Positions 9,074 through 18,533 of a stretch of DNA of 33,286 nucleotides are shown here, one piece after another. Position 1 is the stretch's first letter, and each line of letters begins with the position of its first letter. Source of the stretch: Chara braunii (Eukaryota > Streptophyta > Charophyceae > Charales > Characeae); contig BFEA01000352.1 in assembly GCA_003427395.1 (NCBI GenBank), forward strand, positions 608,912-642,197. The letters run 5' to 3'. The position numbers were made by a program, and so were the translations under genes. A model generated the notes under the pieces. That model ran no database searches. It worked only from the letters and a program-made list of their open reading frames with translations, and had not been told where the DNA came from.

Positions 9074-9896
9074 GTATACCAAGTACTGACCTGCGAAAGG
9101 TGGTGTCTCGATGCAGTTGCGGACGTGCTGAAGACGAAGTTGGAGCAATGGCTACGCAGGTAAGTCTCTGGTAAGTCCTCAGGCCGCCATCACCATCTCT
9201 CCCTCCCTGCGCTGCTCTACCCTATCAGCGCCCAGTGTTGGAGACTAGTCCTATTGTCGACTACTACTGCGCTACTGTCGTCCGAAGTATGCCTCCTCGA
9301 TCCTCTACTCAAGACGAGGAACTGAGGTCGGACCCTGCTATATGTAGCGCTGGGTTGGGCTCAGTCACTGAGTCCTGGCGCTCAAACTGAGGCTGCTCCA
9401 GCGGCTACTGAAACAGCGCAGCCTCAAAGTCAAGGCCTTGGCGCCAAAACGCGCGCCAGGGCCTGTACCCAAAACGGGGCCTACCGGGCCTCTATACTGG
9501 TACTGGTCCTACTCGGTCTAAACTCGGCCTACCGATCCTGCGGACCCTGCTGAGGATCGAAACGGTGTGGACCCTACACCTACGGACCCCTAATCTACAT
9601 AGTCGGGCCCTGCTGGGCCCGTGTGGGACTGAGTATGCCACACCTACCCCCGCTACTTGAGTGTTTTTTCCCGCGGCAACCCTCGAGGTCACGACCATGG
9701 GTAAGTACCGGCCCTTCAAGGTCTCCCGACCAACAAGTACCCTTGCTGGTCACACACACACTCAGGCCAACAAGCACTCATATAGGCACACTTAGAAATC
9801 ACATCAGAATGCGGAAATCTCAGCAAGGCATACATTCCAGCGGCAAATCCCAGAAATGAGCAGTGTTCTTAGTCTCTGTTTTGGCGGGTCATTACA

Positions 9897-10089
9897 TATT
9901 ATGTAAATATATGCCTGTTTTAGAATATAATTATATCGTCAAAAAGAGCTGCCCGGTAAACCATAGACAGAGAGGGAGAAGAGGACAAAAGACGAGGGTA
10001 GTAATATACGTTTATTTGAGTAGTAAAATATAAAATAAGATACAATAAAAAAATATACAGTTAGCTTATTTCGACCCTCTTGACGAAAA
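9897..10089. other. A/T-rich spacer between two elements
   Basis: About 190 bp with runs such as TATATATG, AATAAA and AAAAAAATATACAG. It separates the end of LTR family IV from the 3' LTR of Gypsy-2. I see no gene, and its A/T content contrasts with the GC-rich LTRs. It may be a remnant of the original target DNA. Confidence 0.5.
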
Positions 10090-10093
10090 AGAA

Positions 10094-11055
10094 TGTGAGG
10101 AGAGAAACTCGTCGATGTCGAAGTACAAGATGTCTCAGCGCAAGTCAACGTCTCCAATAATCATGCATGTGATCCAAAGTACAATGTCTCGTAACCAAGG
10201 GATGGTATCCATCAATGTCATCTAAGATAGATCTCCCTCATATCCCACTCCTCCTTCGGGCATCTCCCCTTTGTCCACGTTAGCGAACGGTATCCCAAAG
10301 ACGAGCCTGGAGAGAACCGATCACAACATAGTGCCACGTCGACACAAATCTCCCATGAAGACGTCACAGCAGCGTGCAGCATTGACAACAATAATCAGGT
10401 AAACTTCCTCTCTCTCTCACAACCACTCTCACAACCCTGATCTCCCTCCTCTTCGATACCCCAATCTGTGTCGAACACAATGTGGCCTGCACCACGTCAA
10501 CAATCAAGATCCCGGTTGGCACCAAGAACAAAGAGGCACCAGCAACGCAATATAACAGTCTCGCGTCGTCGTCATACACAATGCCAACGTAGTGCTAGCG
10601 TCCAGCCAACATCGTGCCAACGTCGAGCAGCAAGTGCCACACTGAATGTCAATCAGCCTCTGGTCTCTCGAATACGACCGCCCAGATTGACCCACGGGCA
10701 ATGGCCTGGGTCTCTTAGAGTTGCAGATTCCCACCTGGACTGGATTCTTGGCGGATACTTGCAAACCACCAATGTGTGTGCCTGATCGGTGGCCTGGGAT
10801 GGGTCCGTATGGACTTTGACTCGTGAGCCTGAATTCTCGAGCTGTTGTTGACCTTTGACTTTCCACGGTCAATTGTCGCACATAGGGCCTCTGAAACCCA
10901 TGTTTAGGTCGTGCATCGGGTACCCACAACAGCAGGCCTCGTAGCAGGCAATTTGTGTAGCTTGGGCGTGGCCTTAGGCCCTTGTTATGGCCCTTAGTAC
11001 CCAAGTGTCGAAGTATGGCTCAAGACTATTGCACATTTTATGTTGAGTTATTTCA
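10094..11055 (-). repeat. Gypsy-2 3' LTR (LTR family II)
   Basis: On the minus strand it begins TGAAATAACTCAAC at 11055, right after GATGGAA, and ends CTCCTCACA at 10094. It is homologous along its length to 17480-18460. Its last bases differ: the 5' LTR ends CTCCTGAGTGGGTTCATTGCA-like sequence where this copy has CTCCTCACA, a small deletion near the tip. The pol stop codon (TAA, 11048-11050) lies inside the LTR. The open frame at 10504-11004 has a partner in the other LTR but no known domain. Confidence 0.88.
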
Positions 11056-11511
11056 TTCCATCGGACCAAATTTCAAGTTCCATCGCAGAAACTATTACTT
11101 TTAGGCGCTCTTTTAACTCACACTCATATGCAGCAACAATATCGGGAGCAGTAGGTCGGAGTTCTTTCTTAATAAACCATCTGGCTTAAGACGAAGGTTA
11201 AGATTATCACTTTACCTTGTATTGCTTTTGTGGCCTTCCTCTGCCACCCGTAGAAAAGTATCCATGCTCCAGTATCCTTTCAACTTCATATTCTCCATTC
11301 ATAGAGGGAGGAAACATTGATGGCCATCTATTATGTACGAAGGTCCATCAGTGTCCCCGATCACCTTGAGAACTTCCCAGGGTCCATGATAAACAGGCAA
11401 TAGTTTTTGTGACACGTTCTCCTCTGAGGAAAATTCTTTAGACTTAACCCAAACAAAATCTCCTTCTTGAAACGGTGATGGTCGGCGATGTTTGCTGGCC
11501 TGTTCAATCAT
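11048..11511 (-). pseudogene. Gypsy-2 integrase C-terminus and chromodomain-like tail
   Basis: Reading down from 11511: HRRPSPFQEGDFVWVKSKEF, then LPVYHGPWEVLKVIGD, which is the GPF/Y-type module also seen in Gypsy-1. After a shift near 11300 another frame gives EYEVERILEHGYFSTGGRGR and KQYKVK, the first half of a chromodomain, with two stops. A third frame gives WFIKKELRPTAPDIVAAYE, the second half (compare WFTGEELVETTPQVVAE in Gypsy-1). The last codons, Met-Lys-stop, overlap the first bases of the 3' LTR. Confidence 0.8.
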
Positions 11512-11806
11512 TTGTAGTTGGGCTTTCTTAATATTTTCCTTTACTTTCTTTATATCTTCCTCATATCACCTGAGGATAGCCTTTGGACTTGGTCCCAAGT
11601 TCAAGCATCAATGGGACGTCGCGGCTTCCAACCTTTGTGAAGTGCATTCGGTGTTCAGTTGGTAACTATGTGAACACTGTTATTATACACACTCACAATC
11701 TTTGGCAAGTTCTCATCCCAGTCAATCTGATCTGGTCATATATACATTCGCAGAAGTTGTTGGCACAGACAATTCATCTGTTCAGTTCGACATTTGTTTC
11801 AGGGTC
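11512..11806 (-). pseudogene. Gypsy-2 integrase core, C-terminal part (heavily broken)
   Basis: Short frames on the minus strand read RMNCLCQQLLRMYI, DQIDWDENLPKIVSVYNNSV and then PNALHKGWKPRRPIDA. These match the D.W...L....faYN..vh..t..tP..l..G..P part of Gypsy integrases. The Glu of the DDE triad (expected in NGQTERMN) is not clear because the sequence is disrupted at about 11800. There are several stops and shifts. Confidence 0.65.
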
Positions 11807-12139
11807 TCACCCTGACGACATTGTTAATCGGGTGTCATAAACCTCCATCAACTTTTGCCATCGTTGGCCAGTGAATCGTACATCCTGATTAGAAACGATG
11901 GTTTCTGGAAACCCATATTCTGAAACCCATCGCATCTGGAACTTCTGGATGACAAGCTCCGTTCTTGCCTCGACGGGTAAAGAAATGAACATAGCATACT
12001 TAGAGAATCGGTCCATAATGATCATTACCTGACTATTACCATTCCGACTCTTGGTGAGACTCATGAAGTTGATCGAGATGTACTCACCTGGCTCATGTGG
12101 AATAGGTAGTGGTTGCGGGCTTGTTCCTTCCGCAAACAA
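11807..12139 (-). pseudogene. Gypsy-2 integrase catalytic core with two Asp-to-Asn changes
   Basis: Motifs in order: YISINFMSLTKSRNGNSQVM (family SMDF; the first catalytic Asp is Asn), DRFSKYAMFISLPVEARTEL, FPETIVSNQDVRFTGQRWQK (family VSDRD; the second catalytic Asp is Asn), and TRLTMSSG where HPxTDGQTE should follow. Two of the three metal ligands are therefore gone. The first change is at a CpG in the coding strand (ATC-GAC to ATC-AAC), consistent with deamination of methylated cytosine. Confidence 0.85.
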
Positions 12140-12261
12140 GACAGGTTTGCAAATAGGTTAGCACATCTTTTTTCATTCCTTTCCAAGTTCTCTCGGACAT
12201 TGGCAAATGTCTTCTTAAACCTGAAGTGTCCTTCACTGTCATGACATTCACCAATAATCAT
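12061..12261 (-). pseudogene. Gypsy-2 integrase N-terminal zinc finger remnant
   Basis: MIIGECHDSEGHFRFKKTFA carries the two His of the HHCC finger (compare GECHYAIGHFGYKKT in Gypsy-1). The Cys pair is degraded: only LSCLRKEQA remains where CxxCQR is expected, and the segment in between is shortened. The end overlaps the integrase core in another frame. Confidence 0.75.
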
Positions 12262-12439
12262 ACTTTTAATTTGTTATTTGTAAGGAATGCAAATTTTGTC
12301 TTCGGTTTCATCCATAAAGAAAAACAAGTCGTCAATCATACGATATTCAAGCAAGAGTTCATAACTTTTCTGTAAATTTGGATGATAGGACTTCATATAG
12401 GATCCGTAACATACCCTTGTCGGATCTGATCCTTCAACT

Positions 12440-12967
12440 TTATCCCAATGTCAAGGTAGGAAAAAATTGCACCAAAGAAATCAGTGCGCCTGGATAAAGC
12501 ATCAACAATAACATTAGATTTTCCTTTGTTTTCAATTCAACATCAAATGTGTCAATGAATGCAGACCACCTCACTAACTTGTCGGAAAGTCGTGGTTCAA
12601 TCTTCATCCACTTCAGGGTTGAATAGTCATAATAAAACGTGAACTTTCGTCCAAGCAAGTAGTGTTTTTAAGTGTCAATTGCTTCAACCAAGGCATACAA
12701 TTCCCTTTCGTAGGTTGAGTTAGCTATCTTATCAGACAAAAGGCGTTTAGACATAAACTCAATACGTCTATACCCCTTCCCTTCATCCTGTTGTAGCACA
12801 ACCCCAATCCCGAACCGACTAGCATCAATTGTCGCAATGAAAGGGAGTGACAGGTCAACAATCTTCAAAATAGGGTGGTGAGTTAGCATGTGCTTCAACT
12901 TCTTAAATGCAGTCTCACAATCTTTATCCCGTAACCAAGGTTTCTCTTTCTTATGCAACCCTCTCAT
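12440..12967 (-). pseudogene. Gypsy-2 RNase H
   Basis: Two frames. 12668-12967: FKKLKHMLTHHPILKIVD, then FIATIDASRFGIGVVLQQDE (first Asp), EFMSKRLLSDKIANSTYERE (Glu) and LYALVEAI. 12440-12658 continues with LGRKFTFYYDYSTLKWMKIE (family TDH..L, here YDYSTL) and LSDKLVRWSAFIDTFDVELK. The enzyme would remove genomic RNA from the hybrid. A frameshift near 12660 joins the two parts. The fourth-Asp motif (VADALSR) is not legible. Confidence 0.82.
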
Positions 12968-13251
12968 GGTTGCAGCTATAAGGGAGAAGTCCTCACAAGC
13001 TTCCTATCAGTGATAGTCTTGGGTCTGGGCTAATCTCTGATTGCTGTAATTTACCTTTCTTTTGGCCGTGGTCCTTCTTCATTTACTATATGCCCAAGAT
13101 ATAACACCTCAGACTTAGCAAATTCGACTTCTTAGGATTTTAACTTATAGTTCCCTTCTTTTAACTTCCCAAGAACCATTCGTAGGTGTTTCTAATGGTC
13201 CTCCAACGTCTTGCTATAGACGAGGATGTCGTCGAGATAAACAACTACGAA
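12968..13251 (-). pseudogene. Gypsy-2 RT palm end and thumb, with YLDD
   Basis: After the stop at the end of the next entry, the same reading continues FVVVYLDDILVYSKTLEDH, so the catalytic YLDD survives. EVEFAKSEVLYLGHIVNEEG and a PRPKT segment follow, which is the thumb and connection. At least five stops interrupt it, so no protein could be made, although the active-site codons remain. Confidence 0.8.
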
Positions 13252-13968
13252 TTAATCTAGCCACTGCCTAAACAGTTCATTCATTGACCTTTGAAACGTT
13301 ATGGGTACATTAGTCAGTCTGAAAGGCATAACCACAAACTCATGATTTCCATATCTGGTTCGAAAAGCAATCTTATGCCGATCCTCAGGTGCTACCTCTA
13401 TCTGGTGGTAGCCTGACTTCAAATCGATCTTGCTAAAGTACCTACACCTTTGCAACTGGTCAAGCAAGTCATCAATGCGAGGAAGGGGTTCCACGTTCTT
13501 GACAGTAATGGAATTCAATCCTCGATAATCTATGCACAACCCGAGTTCTCCTTCCTTTTTTGCCACAAATAAGACAGGTGCACCATAGGGATAGAAACTT
13601 GGTCGAATCCATCCTTTTTCAATTAGTTCTTGCAATTGTTTCTTTAGTTCTTTCAATTCCTTTGGTGACATACGATAGATTGGTCCCTTAGGAATTTTAC
13701 TACCAAGAATAATTTCAATCGTGTGCGTGATGGTACGGTCAGTTACTCCCGTTGGCTCAGACTGTAAGTCCTCAAATTCAGCGAGTAGATTTTCAATAAA
13801 AGATGGGTCGGACGAGGAACATTCATATGCTCGTTTGACGAGTATCATCATCACGTCCTGATCTAACTTCTTTTTTGTGACCATACTCCTGAAAGCAGGC
13901 AAACTCATGCAACAAAAAAACAATGATGAGTTTGAACCAGATTTGTGAAACAATTTAATTAGTTCCAT
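13252..13968 (-). pseudogene. Gypsy-2 reverse transcriptase, main part
   Basis: About 180 residues match the Gypsy [78 protein letters not shown] (with the catalytic Asp), [20 protein letters not shown] (family PFGLTNAP) and NELFRQWLD. It ends at a TAG stop only a few codons before YLDD. The first about 30 residues ([19 protein letters not shown]) are the linker between protease and RT, as in the other two elements. Confidence 0.9.
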
Positions 13969-13978
13969 TTTTTATTTT

Positions 13979-14511
13979 TCATTTTATCTTAACAATCTTA
14001 TCTTTGAACTTGATATCTGGGTCGGCTTCCTCGTGCCAATCTATTCCTAGAGTCATGTCAAAGGGTAAGATAAGGAAGGCGACTTCATACAAGATTCTTT
14101 TTCCTTCCTTAGTTCTGAAATAACATTTTACACGACTAACAAACTGTGAGACATCAATAGTGTTTTTATCAGCAAGCATAGACGTGATAGGTTTGGGCAG
14201 ATCCTGCACTCTCATTCCTAGATGCAACTATCTTATTGCCTTTAAGAAATGTAGGATCGCGTCAGACCTTGATCTAACAAGGCACCTACATGTGTGCATG
14301 CAATCTCAATGTCAACGATTATCAGCTCACCCTTAGACTTTGCTTTCTTAGCCCACAAACTTCTTAGCGCAATGAGTTCAGTACCAAGTTCGTCAAGGGT
14401 ATCACCCAGAGAGACAGAACACAAGACAATTTCTGGGTGTTCTGGGTGAGGGGCCGAAGAAGAGCCATCCTCTGCCATGTGAGTCGGAGGGTTGAAAATG
14501 GTTCCAGGCAC
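13979..14511 (-). pseudogene. Gypsy-2 protease region
   Basis: 14242-14511 encodes a Ser/Pro-rich linker, HPEIVLCSVSLGDTLDELGT, and then HVGALLDQGLTRSYIS, which is the active-site loop. The family motif is D-S-G-A/S-T-R; here Ser is replaced by Gln and Ala by Leu (DQGLTR), so catalysis is doubtful. 13979-14227 continues with KPITSMLADKNTIDVSQFVS, a CYF strand and FDMTLGIDWHEEADPDIKF, the ILG motif that closes the fold. A small shift separates the two frames near 14230. Confidence 0.82.
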
Positions 14512-14559
14512 CTTACCTTTGTCTAAACCCTCCAGCTCGGTAGGAGTAGACGTTACTCC

Positions 14560-14640
14560 TACTGGCTGCTCCCTTTTGGATTACGAACAAGGGGGCACCA
14601 TACAATGATGTGCCCTGCAGTGCCGCACTTCAGAGACTGC
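14560..14640 (-). pseudogene. Gypsy-2 gag zinc knuckle, one Cys lost
   Basis: A minus-strand frame reads SLKCGTAGHIIVWCP. The retroviral knuckle is C-x2-C-x4-H-x4-C; here the last three ligands are in place and the first Cys is Ser. It lies between gag and protease, as expected for RNA binding by nucleocapsid. A stop follows within a few codons. The larger plus-strand frames at 14605-15033 are shadows of gag. Confidence 0.6.
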
Positions 14641-14901
14641 CGGTTGTTCATTCGTTCATGCCACGCATCCTATGTCAGACCCATCTTTTCCCAAGGCCTC
14701 CCAACCGCTATGCATGGATGCTCCGACAAGGAGCATGGTCTCCTCTTCTTAAGACCATTACTTCTGTCGGTGCCACCCTTGTTGGCAGCCGTGGCAGGGA
14801 CGTTACCATTCCCAGATTCACTACCACCATTAGCTACACCCTCGGCCTCGTCGATGGGCCGCTTCAATTGTGTCGTCGTCAAAGACGACGAGGGTGTGAT
14901 C

Positions 14902-15303
14902 CTACTGCTTCTGCCTCCACAGGATCCTCTTTCCATTCCCGTACACGCCTACCGGTCCACTTTTGACCACGCTTGCGTAACTCCCTTTTACCAACACAGT
15001 CATTTGCTCCCTCTGGAGTGCAAAGTCACATAATTGCCGATAGTTATACTTTCCAGACTTGGATTCTGCCACGAGTTGTTCGCGAATAAGCTCGGGCAAC
15101 GCGCGCGAGTAGAAGCAGAGAACCTGCTTGTCCTGCAAGTTCAATACAAATACCTGCAACACACGCTCAACTTCACGCGACAGTGCATCGACAGTGGTCC
15201 AACGCTTTTGGCTTATGGTGGTGAGTTCATCGAATGCCTTGTCGGCAATTGCCTTGTCGAGGAATCTCTCCTTGATATTTTGGAGGAATTCCCACAGTGT
15301 CAT
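14902..15303 (-). pseudogene. Gypsy-2 gag, second half of capsid domain
   Basis: TLWEFLQNIKERFLDKAIAD, then the segment up to LSREVERVLQVFVLN, FYSRALPELIREQLV and NYRQLCDFALQREQMT match the retrotransposon gag plan (F...l...f.........a...l...kq.....v..y...f..l......l.......F...L...i). It would assemble the particle shell. The 3' part becomes basic and loses the frame before the zinc knuckle. The frame joins the next entry by a shift at about 15304-15316. Confidence 0.75.
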
Positions 15304-15315
15304 CGTTTTGGACCA

Positions 15316-15519
15316 CTAACCAATATCTTCGAAGCCAGCGGCATTGGCCTCAAACAGGACCCACACCTTTGCATCTTCACCCAAACATGAAGTTGAGAAC
15401 GCGGCTCGACTCTCGGCCTTGACAGGAGCGGTACCACAGTAGGTCTGAATTTCGACAATCCATAGAAGAAGGTGCTTACCTCTTTTGCCGCTGTAGGTGA
15501 ACGACAATTTCATCTTCAC
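15316..15519 (-). pseudogene. Gypsy-2 gag, first half of capsid domain
   Basis: KLSFTYSGKRGKHLLLWIVE, IQTYCGTAP, FSTSCLGEDAKVWVLFEANA and GFEDIG. The pattern 'F.G.....L..W......y' followed by an alpha-rich 'A..W' segment is the start of Ty3/Gypsy gag capsid. Gypsy-3 has the counterpart VRFLEPFSGKKGEDFDNWEA at 28618-28839. Confidence 0.72.
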
Positions 15520-15701
15520 CTTCTCTCTGCGCTTCGGCTTCTTTCTTTTCTTCTTTCTTCGCCGGTGTCTTCATGGCATCTCTTTCATTAATTTGTCCTG
15601 CGGTTTTCTTCTCCCTTCTCGGTTACCTCCTCATGCACCACCTAGTTCTTTCCCTTAACCAATCTCGTCACCGTCTGCAATTCGGCTGCGATGTTGTCAA
15701 T

Positions 15702-15983
15702 TTAAATTTCCAGGTGGGCAAGGTAAGCCATCATATTCTGCAGGACTGACGCCACATCAGTTTCTGAACCCTCTACATGAATTTTTTTTCTAATTTCTTC
15801 TACTTTCTTTGCTATCTCTTGTTTTTCCTTCTCTTTCCAATATGCTTTTTTCTTTCTCATGTTTGCTTTTAATGCAACTTGCAACTGTTGGATAGTGTCA
15901 TCCATTATTTCCTCTGTTAATTCTTCTTTGTTTCCCGATGATTCTGCCTTTCCCCCTTCTTTGGCTTGTTCTTCTTTGCTCAT
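15702..15983 (-). pseudogene. Gypsy-2 gag N-terminal charged coiled-coil segment
   Basis: A 93-residue frame is very rich in Lys and Glu (AYWKEKEKQEIAKKVEEIRK), with leucines spaced as in a coiled coil, ending in ASVLQNMMAYLAHLEI. Such a segment ahead of capsid is also seen in Gypsy-3 (28843-29350). Its ATG overlaps the stop of the upstream frame as ATGA (15980-15983). No known domain; the role may be oligomerisation. Confidence 0.55.
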
Positions 15984-16348
15984 TCTACATATTGCTCAGC
16001 GACAAAATGATTGAGGGCCATCCGTCCTCGATCAATGATCTGCTGCACTCTCCCACTAACCTCCAACATCTGAACGGCAGTTTCAGCTCTGGTCAGTTCG
16101 TTTTTTTGCTGCTTGCAGATTGAATTGGCTGGGTACATGCCGTTCAGCCTTGGGGCCAGCTTCGTGCATTTCTGGAGTAATATGTGGATACCGGTCATCA
16201 TCTGCTGTCGTCTTTCCTCAACTTGGCCACGCGTTCTCAGCACTACCTCTTCTTCGTCAGCAAAGAGAGTAATGGAGATGGGGTAGAAAAGGTGAGGGAT
16301 AAAACGGGTCAAAATGGACTCACAAAGATAGTTCCACACAAAAGCCAT
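15980..16348 (-). pseudogene. Gypsy-2 first open frame upstream of gag
   Basis: 122 residues: MAFVWNYLCESILTRFIPHL at the start, a hydrophobic N-terminal stretch, then EEVVLRTRGQVEERRQQMMT, LLQKCTKLAPRLNGMYPANS and QQKNELTRAETAVQMLEVSG, a helical, charged region. It is the first ORF after the leader and ends in an ATGA overlap with the next frame, so it may be the true N-terminus of gag split by a shift, or a small separate ORF. I do not recognise a family. Confidence 0.45.
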
Positions 16349-16825
16349 CCTAATGAGTGAGTATGTCGCACAATAAACTCAAAGAGACAATTGCAAATTC
16401 CACAACCTCACTTTAATTTCGTTTTCCACAGCAAAGACAAATTACAACAATTAGAGGTTCAGAATACTTTAATTCTATCTATTTCTAATTCTGCTGTTTG
16501 TCTATGATGACGTTTCTGTTTGAGAATGTACAGATACCGCAGCCATGGCCAGTGTGATCAAGAGAACAACACAAGTGGTTAGTTAGCAAGCATCCACAAA
16601 ACAGCCCATGACAGGTGAGTAGAGTCAGCCAATCACAACACAAGAGCAATCAATGTGCCAGCTGCTCATCCTCTAGCTGTCTTGCTGCAGATGCCTGTGT
16701 ATCCAGGCACAAGGACTGACGCATGCCACTATGGCGTAACCCAGTGCCGTACCGCCCGTCAGCACACACAAGTGCAAGTATCAATTCCCACCAATCTTCA
16801 CGGAAAATGGCAGCGCAAGTCTTCC

Positions 16826-17126
16826 CTGCCACGTATCACATTCCGCTCTAGCCAACGCAGCATATCCACAGAGTATGCCACGTTAGCAACAATGGCCAGT
16901 AAGGCCGTCAGAAATGGAAGTCACTATAGCCACGTCAGCAGCGTACAACTGCCAAGTCCGTTTGTCACTGGTATGCCACGGCAGACTGAAGATATCGCTG
17001 CGGTCTTGGAAGTGCCACGTCAGTAGGTAAGTGCCACGTCAAGCAATACCCTGCTGTTCCTCTGGATGCCACATCAGCACCTACATGCCATGCCACGTAG
17101 GCAGCACTCCCGATGTCACGTCAACA

Positions 17127-17189
<63 letters not shown>

Positions 17190-17300
17190 GATCGTCCAGC
17201 GCCACTTCAGCGCCTCTGCCAACGGTACTCTGGCCGGTTGCCGATCGCCACCTCAGCTACAATGCGCCACGTCAACAATGTCGTCGGTCCACGTCATCAT
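16826..17300. promoter_or_regulatory. Cluster of about 13 TGCCACGTCAGC-like boxes
   Basis: Near-copies start at about 16826, 16875, 16929, 16972, 17012, 17031, 17065, 17089, 17112, 17200, 17245, 17264 and 17286, with variants such as GTGCCACGTCAGTAGG, ATGCCACATCAGCACC, GCGCCACGTCAACAATG and GGTCCACGTCATC. The ACGT core with CC before and CA after is the kind of site bound by plant bZIP factors. Spacing is irregular (14-90 bp), so it is not a simple tandem repeat. More copies occur in the LTRs (for example 10310, 17691, 17749, 17917). Function is inferred. Confidence 0.6.
17129..17185. repeat. (CT)n microsatellite in Gypsy-2 leader
   Basis: About 28 uninterrupted TC units, (GA)n in element sense, between two of the TGCCACGTCAGC-like boxes. 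Confidence 0.97.
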
Positions 17301-17464
17301 CCAGTCTCCAGGTAAGTGTGCAAGCGCGTCGGTACGTCAATGTCTAGACTCACGATTATAATCGTGTGCATTTATACACGCGAATCCATCGACGGCCGGC
17401 CACTTGCCTTACTTACAATAGCGCGTCACAGCCCGCAACAGCAGATCGCAACGAAGGAGGTAAT

Positions 17465-17476
17465 GCTCTGATACCA
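17465..17476 (-). promoter_or_regulatory. Gypsy-2 primer-binding site (initiator Met tRNA)
   Basis: Minus strand TGGTATCAGAGC is the exact 12-base complement of the 3' end of plant initiator Met tRNA, and it lies 3 bp inside the CA end of the 5' LTR. Minus-strand DNA synthesis would start here. The site fixes both element orientation and LTR boundary. Confidence 0.92.
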
Positions 17477-17479
17477 AAT

Positions 17480-18460
17480 TGCAATGAACCCACTCAGGAG
17501 AGAAACTCTCAATGTCAAAGTACAAGATGTCTCAGCACAAGTCAATGTCTCCAATAATCATGAATGTGATCCGAAGTACAATGTCTTGTAACCAAGGGAC
17601 AAAGCTGGTTGGAGGGAGAAAGTATCCATCAATGTCATCAAAGATAGATCTCCCTCATATCCCACTCCTACTTGGGCATCTCCCCTCTGTCCACGTCAGC
17701 GTACAGTATCCCAAAGATGAGCCTGGCGAGAACCGATCACAACATAGTGCCACGTAGGCACAGAATCCACAGATCCCCCATGAAGAAGTCACAGCAGCAT
17801 GCAACGTTGACAGCAATTATCAGGTAAGCTTCCCTCTCTCTCACAACCAATCTCACAGCCCTGATCTCCCTCGTCGTCGATACCCCAATCTGTGTCGAAG
17901 ACAATGTGGCCAGCGCCACGTCAGCAATCAAGATCCCTGCTGGCGCCAAGAACAGAGAGGCACCAGCAACGCAATACAGCAGTCTCGCGTCGTCGTCACA
18001 CACAATGCCAGCGTAGTGCCAGCGTCGAGTAGCAAGTGCCACACTGAATGTCGGTCAGCAGGGGCTGGGTCAACTTATAATTGACTCGAGGTTGACCGGA
18101 CCGCCCAGATTGACCCAAGGACAATGACCTGAATCTCTTACAGTTGCAAATTCCCACTTGGACTGGATTCTTGGCTGATACCTGCAAACCACCAATGTGT
18201 GTGTCTGATCGGTGGCCTGGGCTGGGTCCGTATGGACTTTGACTCGTGTGCCTGAATTCTCGAGCTGCTGTTGACCTTTGACTTTCCACGGTCAACTGTC
18301 GCACGTAGGGCCTCTGAAGCCCCTGTTTAGGCCGTGCGTCGGGTACCCACAGCAGCAGGCCTCGTAGCAGGCAATTTCTGTAGCTTGGGTGTGGCCTTAG
18401 GCCCCTGTTATAGCCCTTAGTACCCAAAGAGTACTGCTCATTTTACGTTGAGTTATTACA
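17480..18460 (-). repeat. Gypsy-2 5' LTR (LTR family II)
   Basis: On the minus strand it starts TGTAATAACTCAACG at 18460 and ends GGGTTCATTGCA at 17480, with TG...CA ends and 981 bp. It aligns with 10094-11055 throughout, with scattered substitutions and a few indels (for example an extra AAAGCTGGTTGGAGGGAG block near 17600), so the insertion is not recent. A 4-bp AGAA follows at 18461-18464. An open frame at 17996-18427 resembles 10504-11004 only because the LTRs are copies. Confidence 0.92.
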
Positions 18461-18494
18461 AGAAGCTCAAAAGGCCCAAAGAGTATTGTTCTTT
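18461..18494. other. Short target DNA between Gypsy-2 and LINE-B, with LINE-B target duplication
   Basis: It starts with AGAA, the Gypsy-2 target duplication, and ends with AGTATTGTTCTTT (18482-18494), the left copy of the LINE-B target duplication. The right copy, AGTATTGCTCTTT, is at 32235-32247 with one mismatch. CCCAAAGAGTATTGTTC here also resembles CCCAAAGAGTACTGCTC inside the LTR at 18423-18439. Confidence 0.75.
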
Positions 18495-18533
18495 TTTTTT
18501 TTTTTTTTTTTTTTGGATTTTTTTTTTTTTTTC
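18495..18533 (-). other. LINE-B poly(A) tail
   Basis: On the plus strand this is two long T runs separated by GGA, the complement of an A tail. It follows the 3' UTR of LINE-B and directly abuts the left target duplication, as target-primed reverse transcription predicts. Confidence 0.85.

Larger units (their letters stand above)
8578..9896 (-). repeat. 5' LTR of a mostly lost minus-strand element (LTR family IV)
   Basis: On the minus strand it starts TGTAATGACCCGCC at 9896 and ends GGTATGCA at 8578, with TG...CA ends and 1,319 bp. A primer-binding site follows directly, so this is a 5' LTR. The 8590-9110 part is homologous to 32790-33286: shared blocks are CCCAATCAATGT, CAGAC.A.ACATACATCAT, GTCGTCAAC, the long CT tract, and GTACT.ACCTG.GAA after it. 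The element's body and 3' LTR are not in the window. Open frames inside it, including the Ser-Leu repeats, are artefacts of the CT tract. Confidence 0.7.
16349..17464 (-). other. Gypsy-2 long 5' leader
   Basis: About 1.1 kb lies between the primer-binding site and the first open frame. It contains the cluster of TGCCACGTCAGC-like boxes (16826-17300) and a CT microsatellite (17129-17185). Near 16480-16640 it is A/T-rich and plain. No protein domain is visible; frames of 60-120 residues here are composed of the repeat words. Confidence 0.6.
10094..18460 (-). mobile_element. Gypsy-2: full-length but decayed Ty3/Gypsy element
   Basis: Two directly repeated LTRs (10094-11055 and 17480-18460) flank an interior that reads, on the minus strand, primer-binding site, long leader, gag, zinc knuckle, protease, RT, RNase H, integrase and chromodomain-like tail. 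The total is 8,367 bp. The 4 bp outside each end are identical: AGAA at 10090-10093 and 18461-18464. The matching target duplication shows it is one insertion. Many frameshifts and stops are present, and integrase has lost two catalytic Asp residues. YLDD is kept in RT but lies behind a stop. LINE-B lies 34 bp beyond its 5' LTR. Confidence 0.9.

Noticed and set aside
8688-9174. Frames with long Ser-Leu repeats
   Set aside because: Translation of the CT microsatellite; the same happens at 17031-17361 and 21366-21596.
10504-11004. 166-residue minus frame with a similar 143-residue frame at 17996-18427
   Set aside because: The two are similar because they lie in the two LTRs of one element, which were identical at insertion. 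There is no known domain and the composition is low in coding signal.
14605-15033. Plus-strand frames of 118-142 residues
   Set aside because: Antisense of Gypsy-2 gag and zinc knuckle region; no domain.
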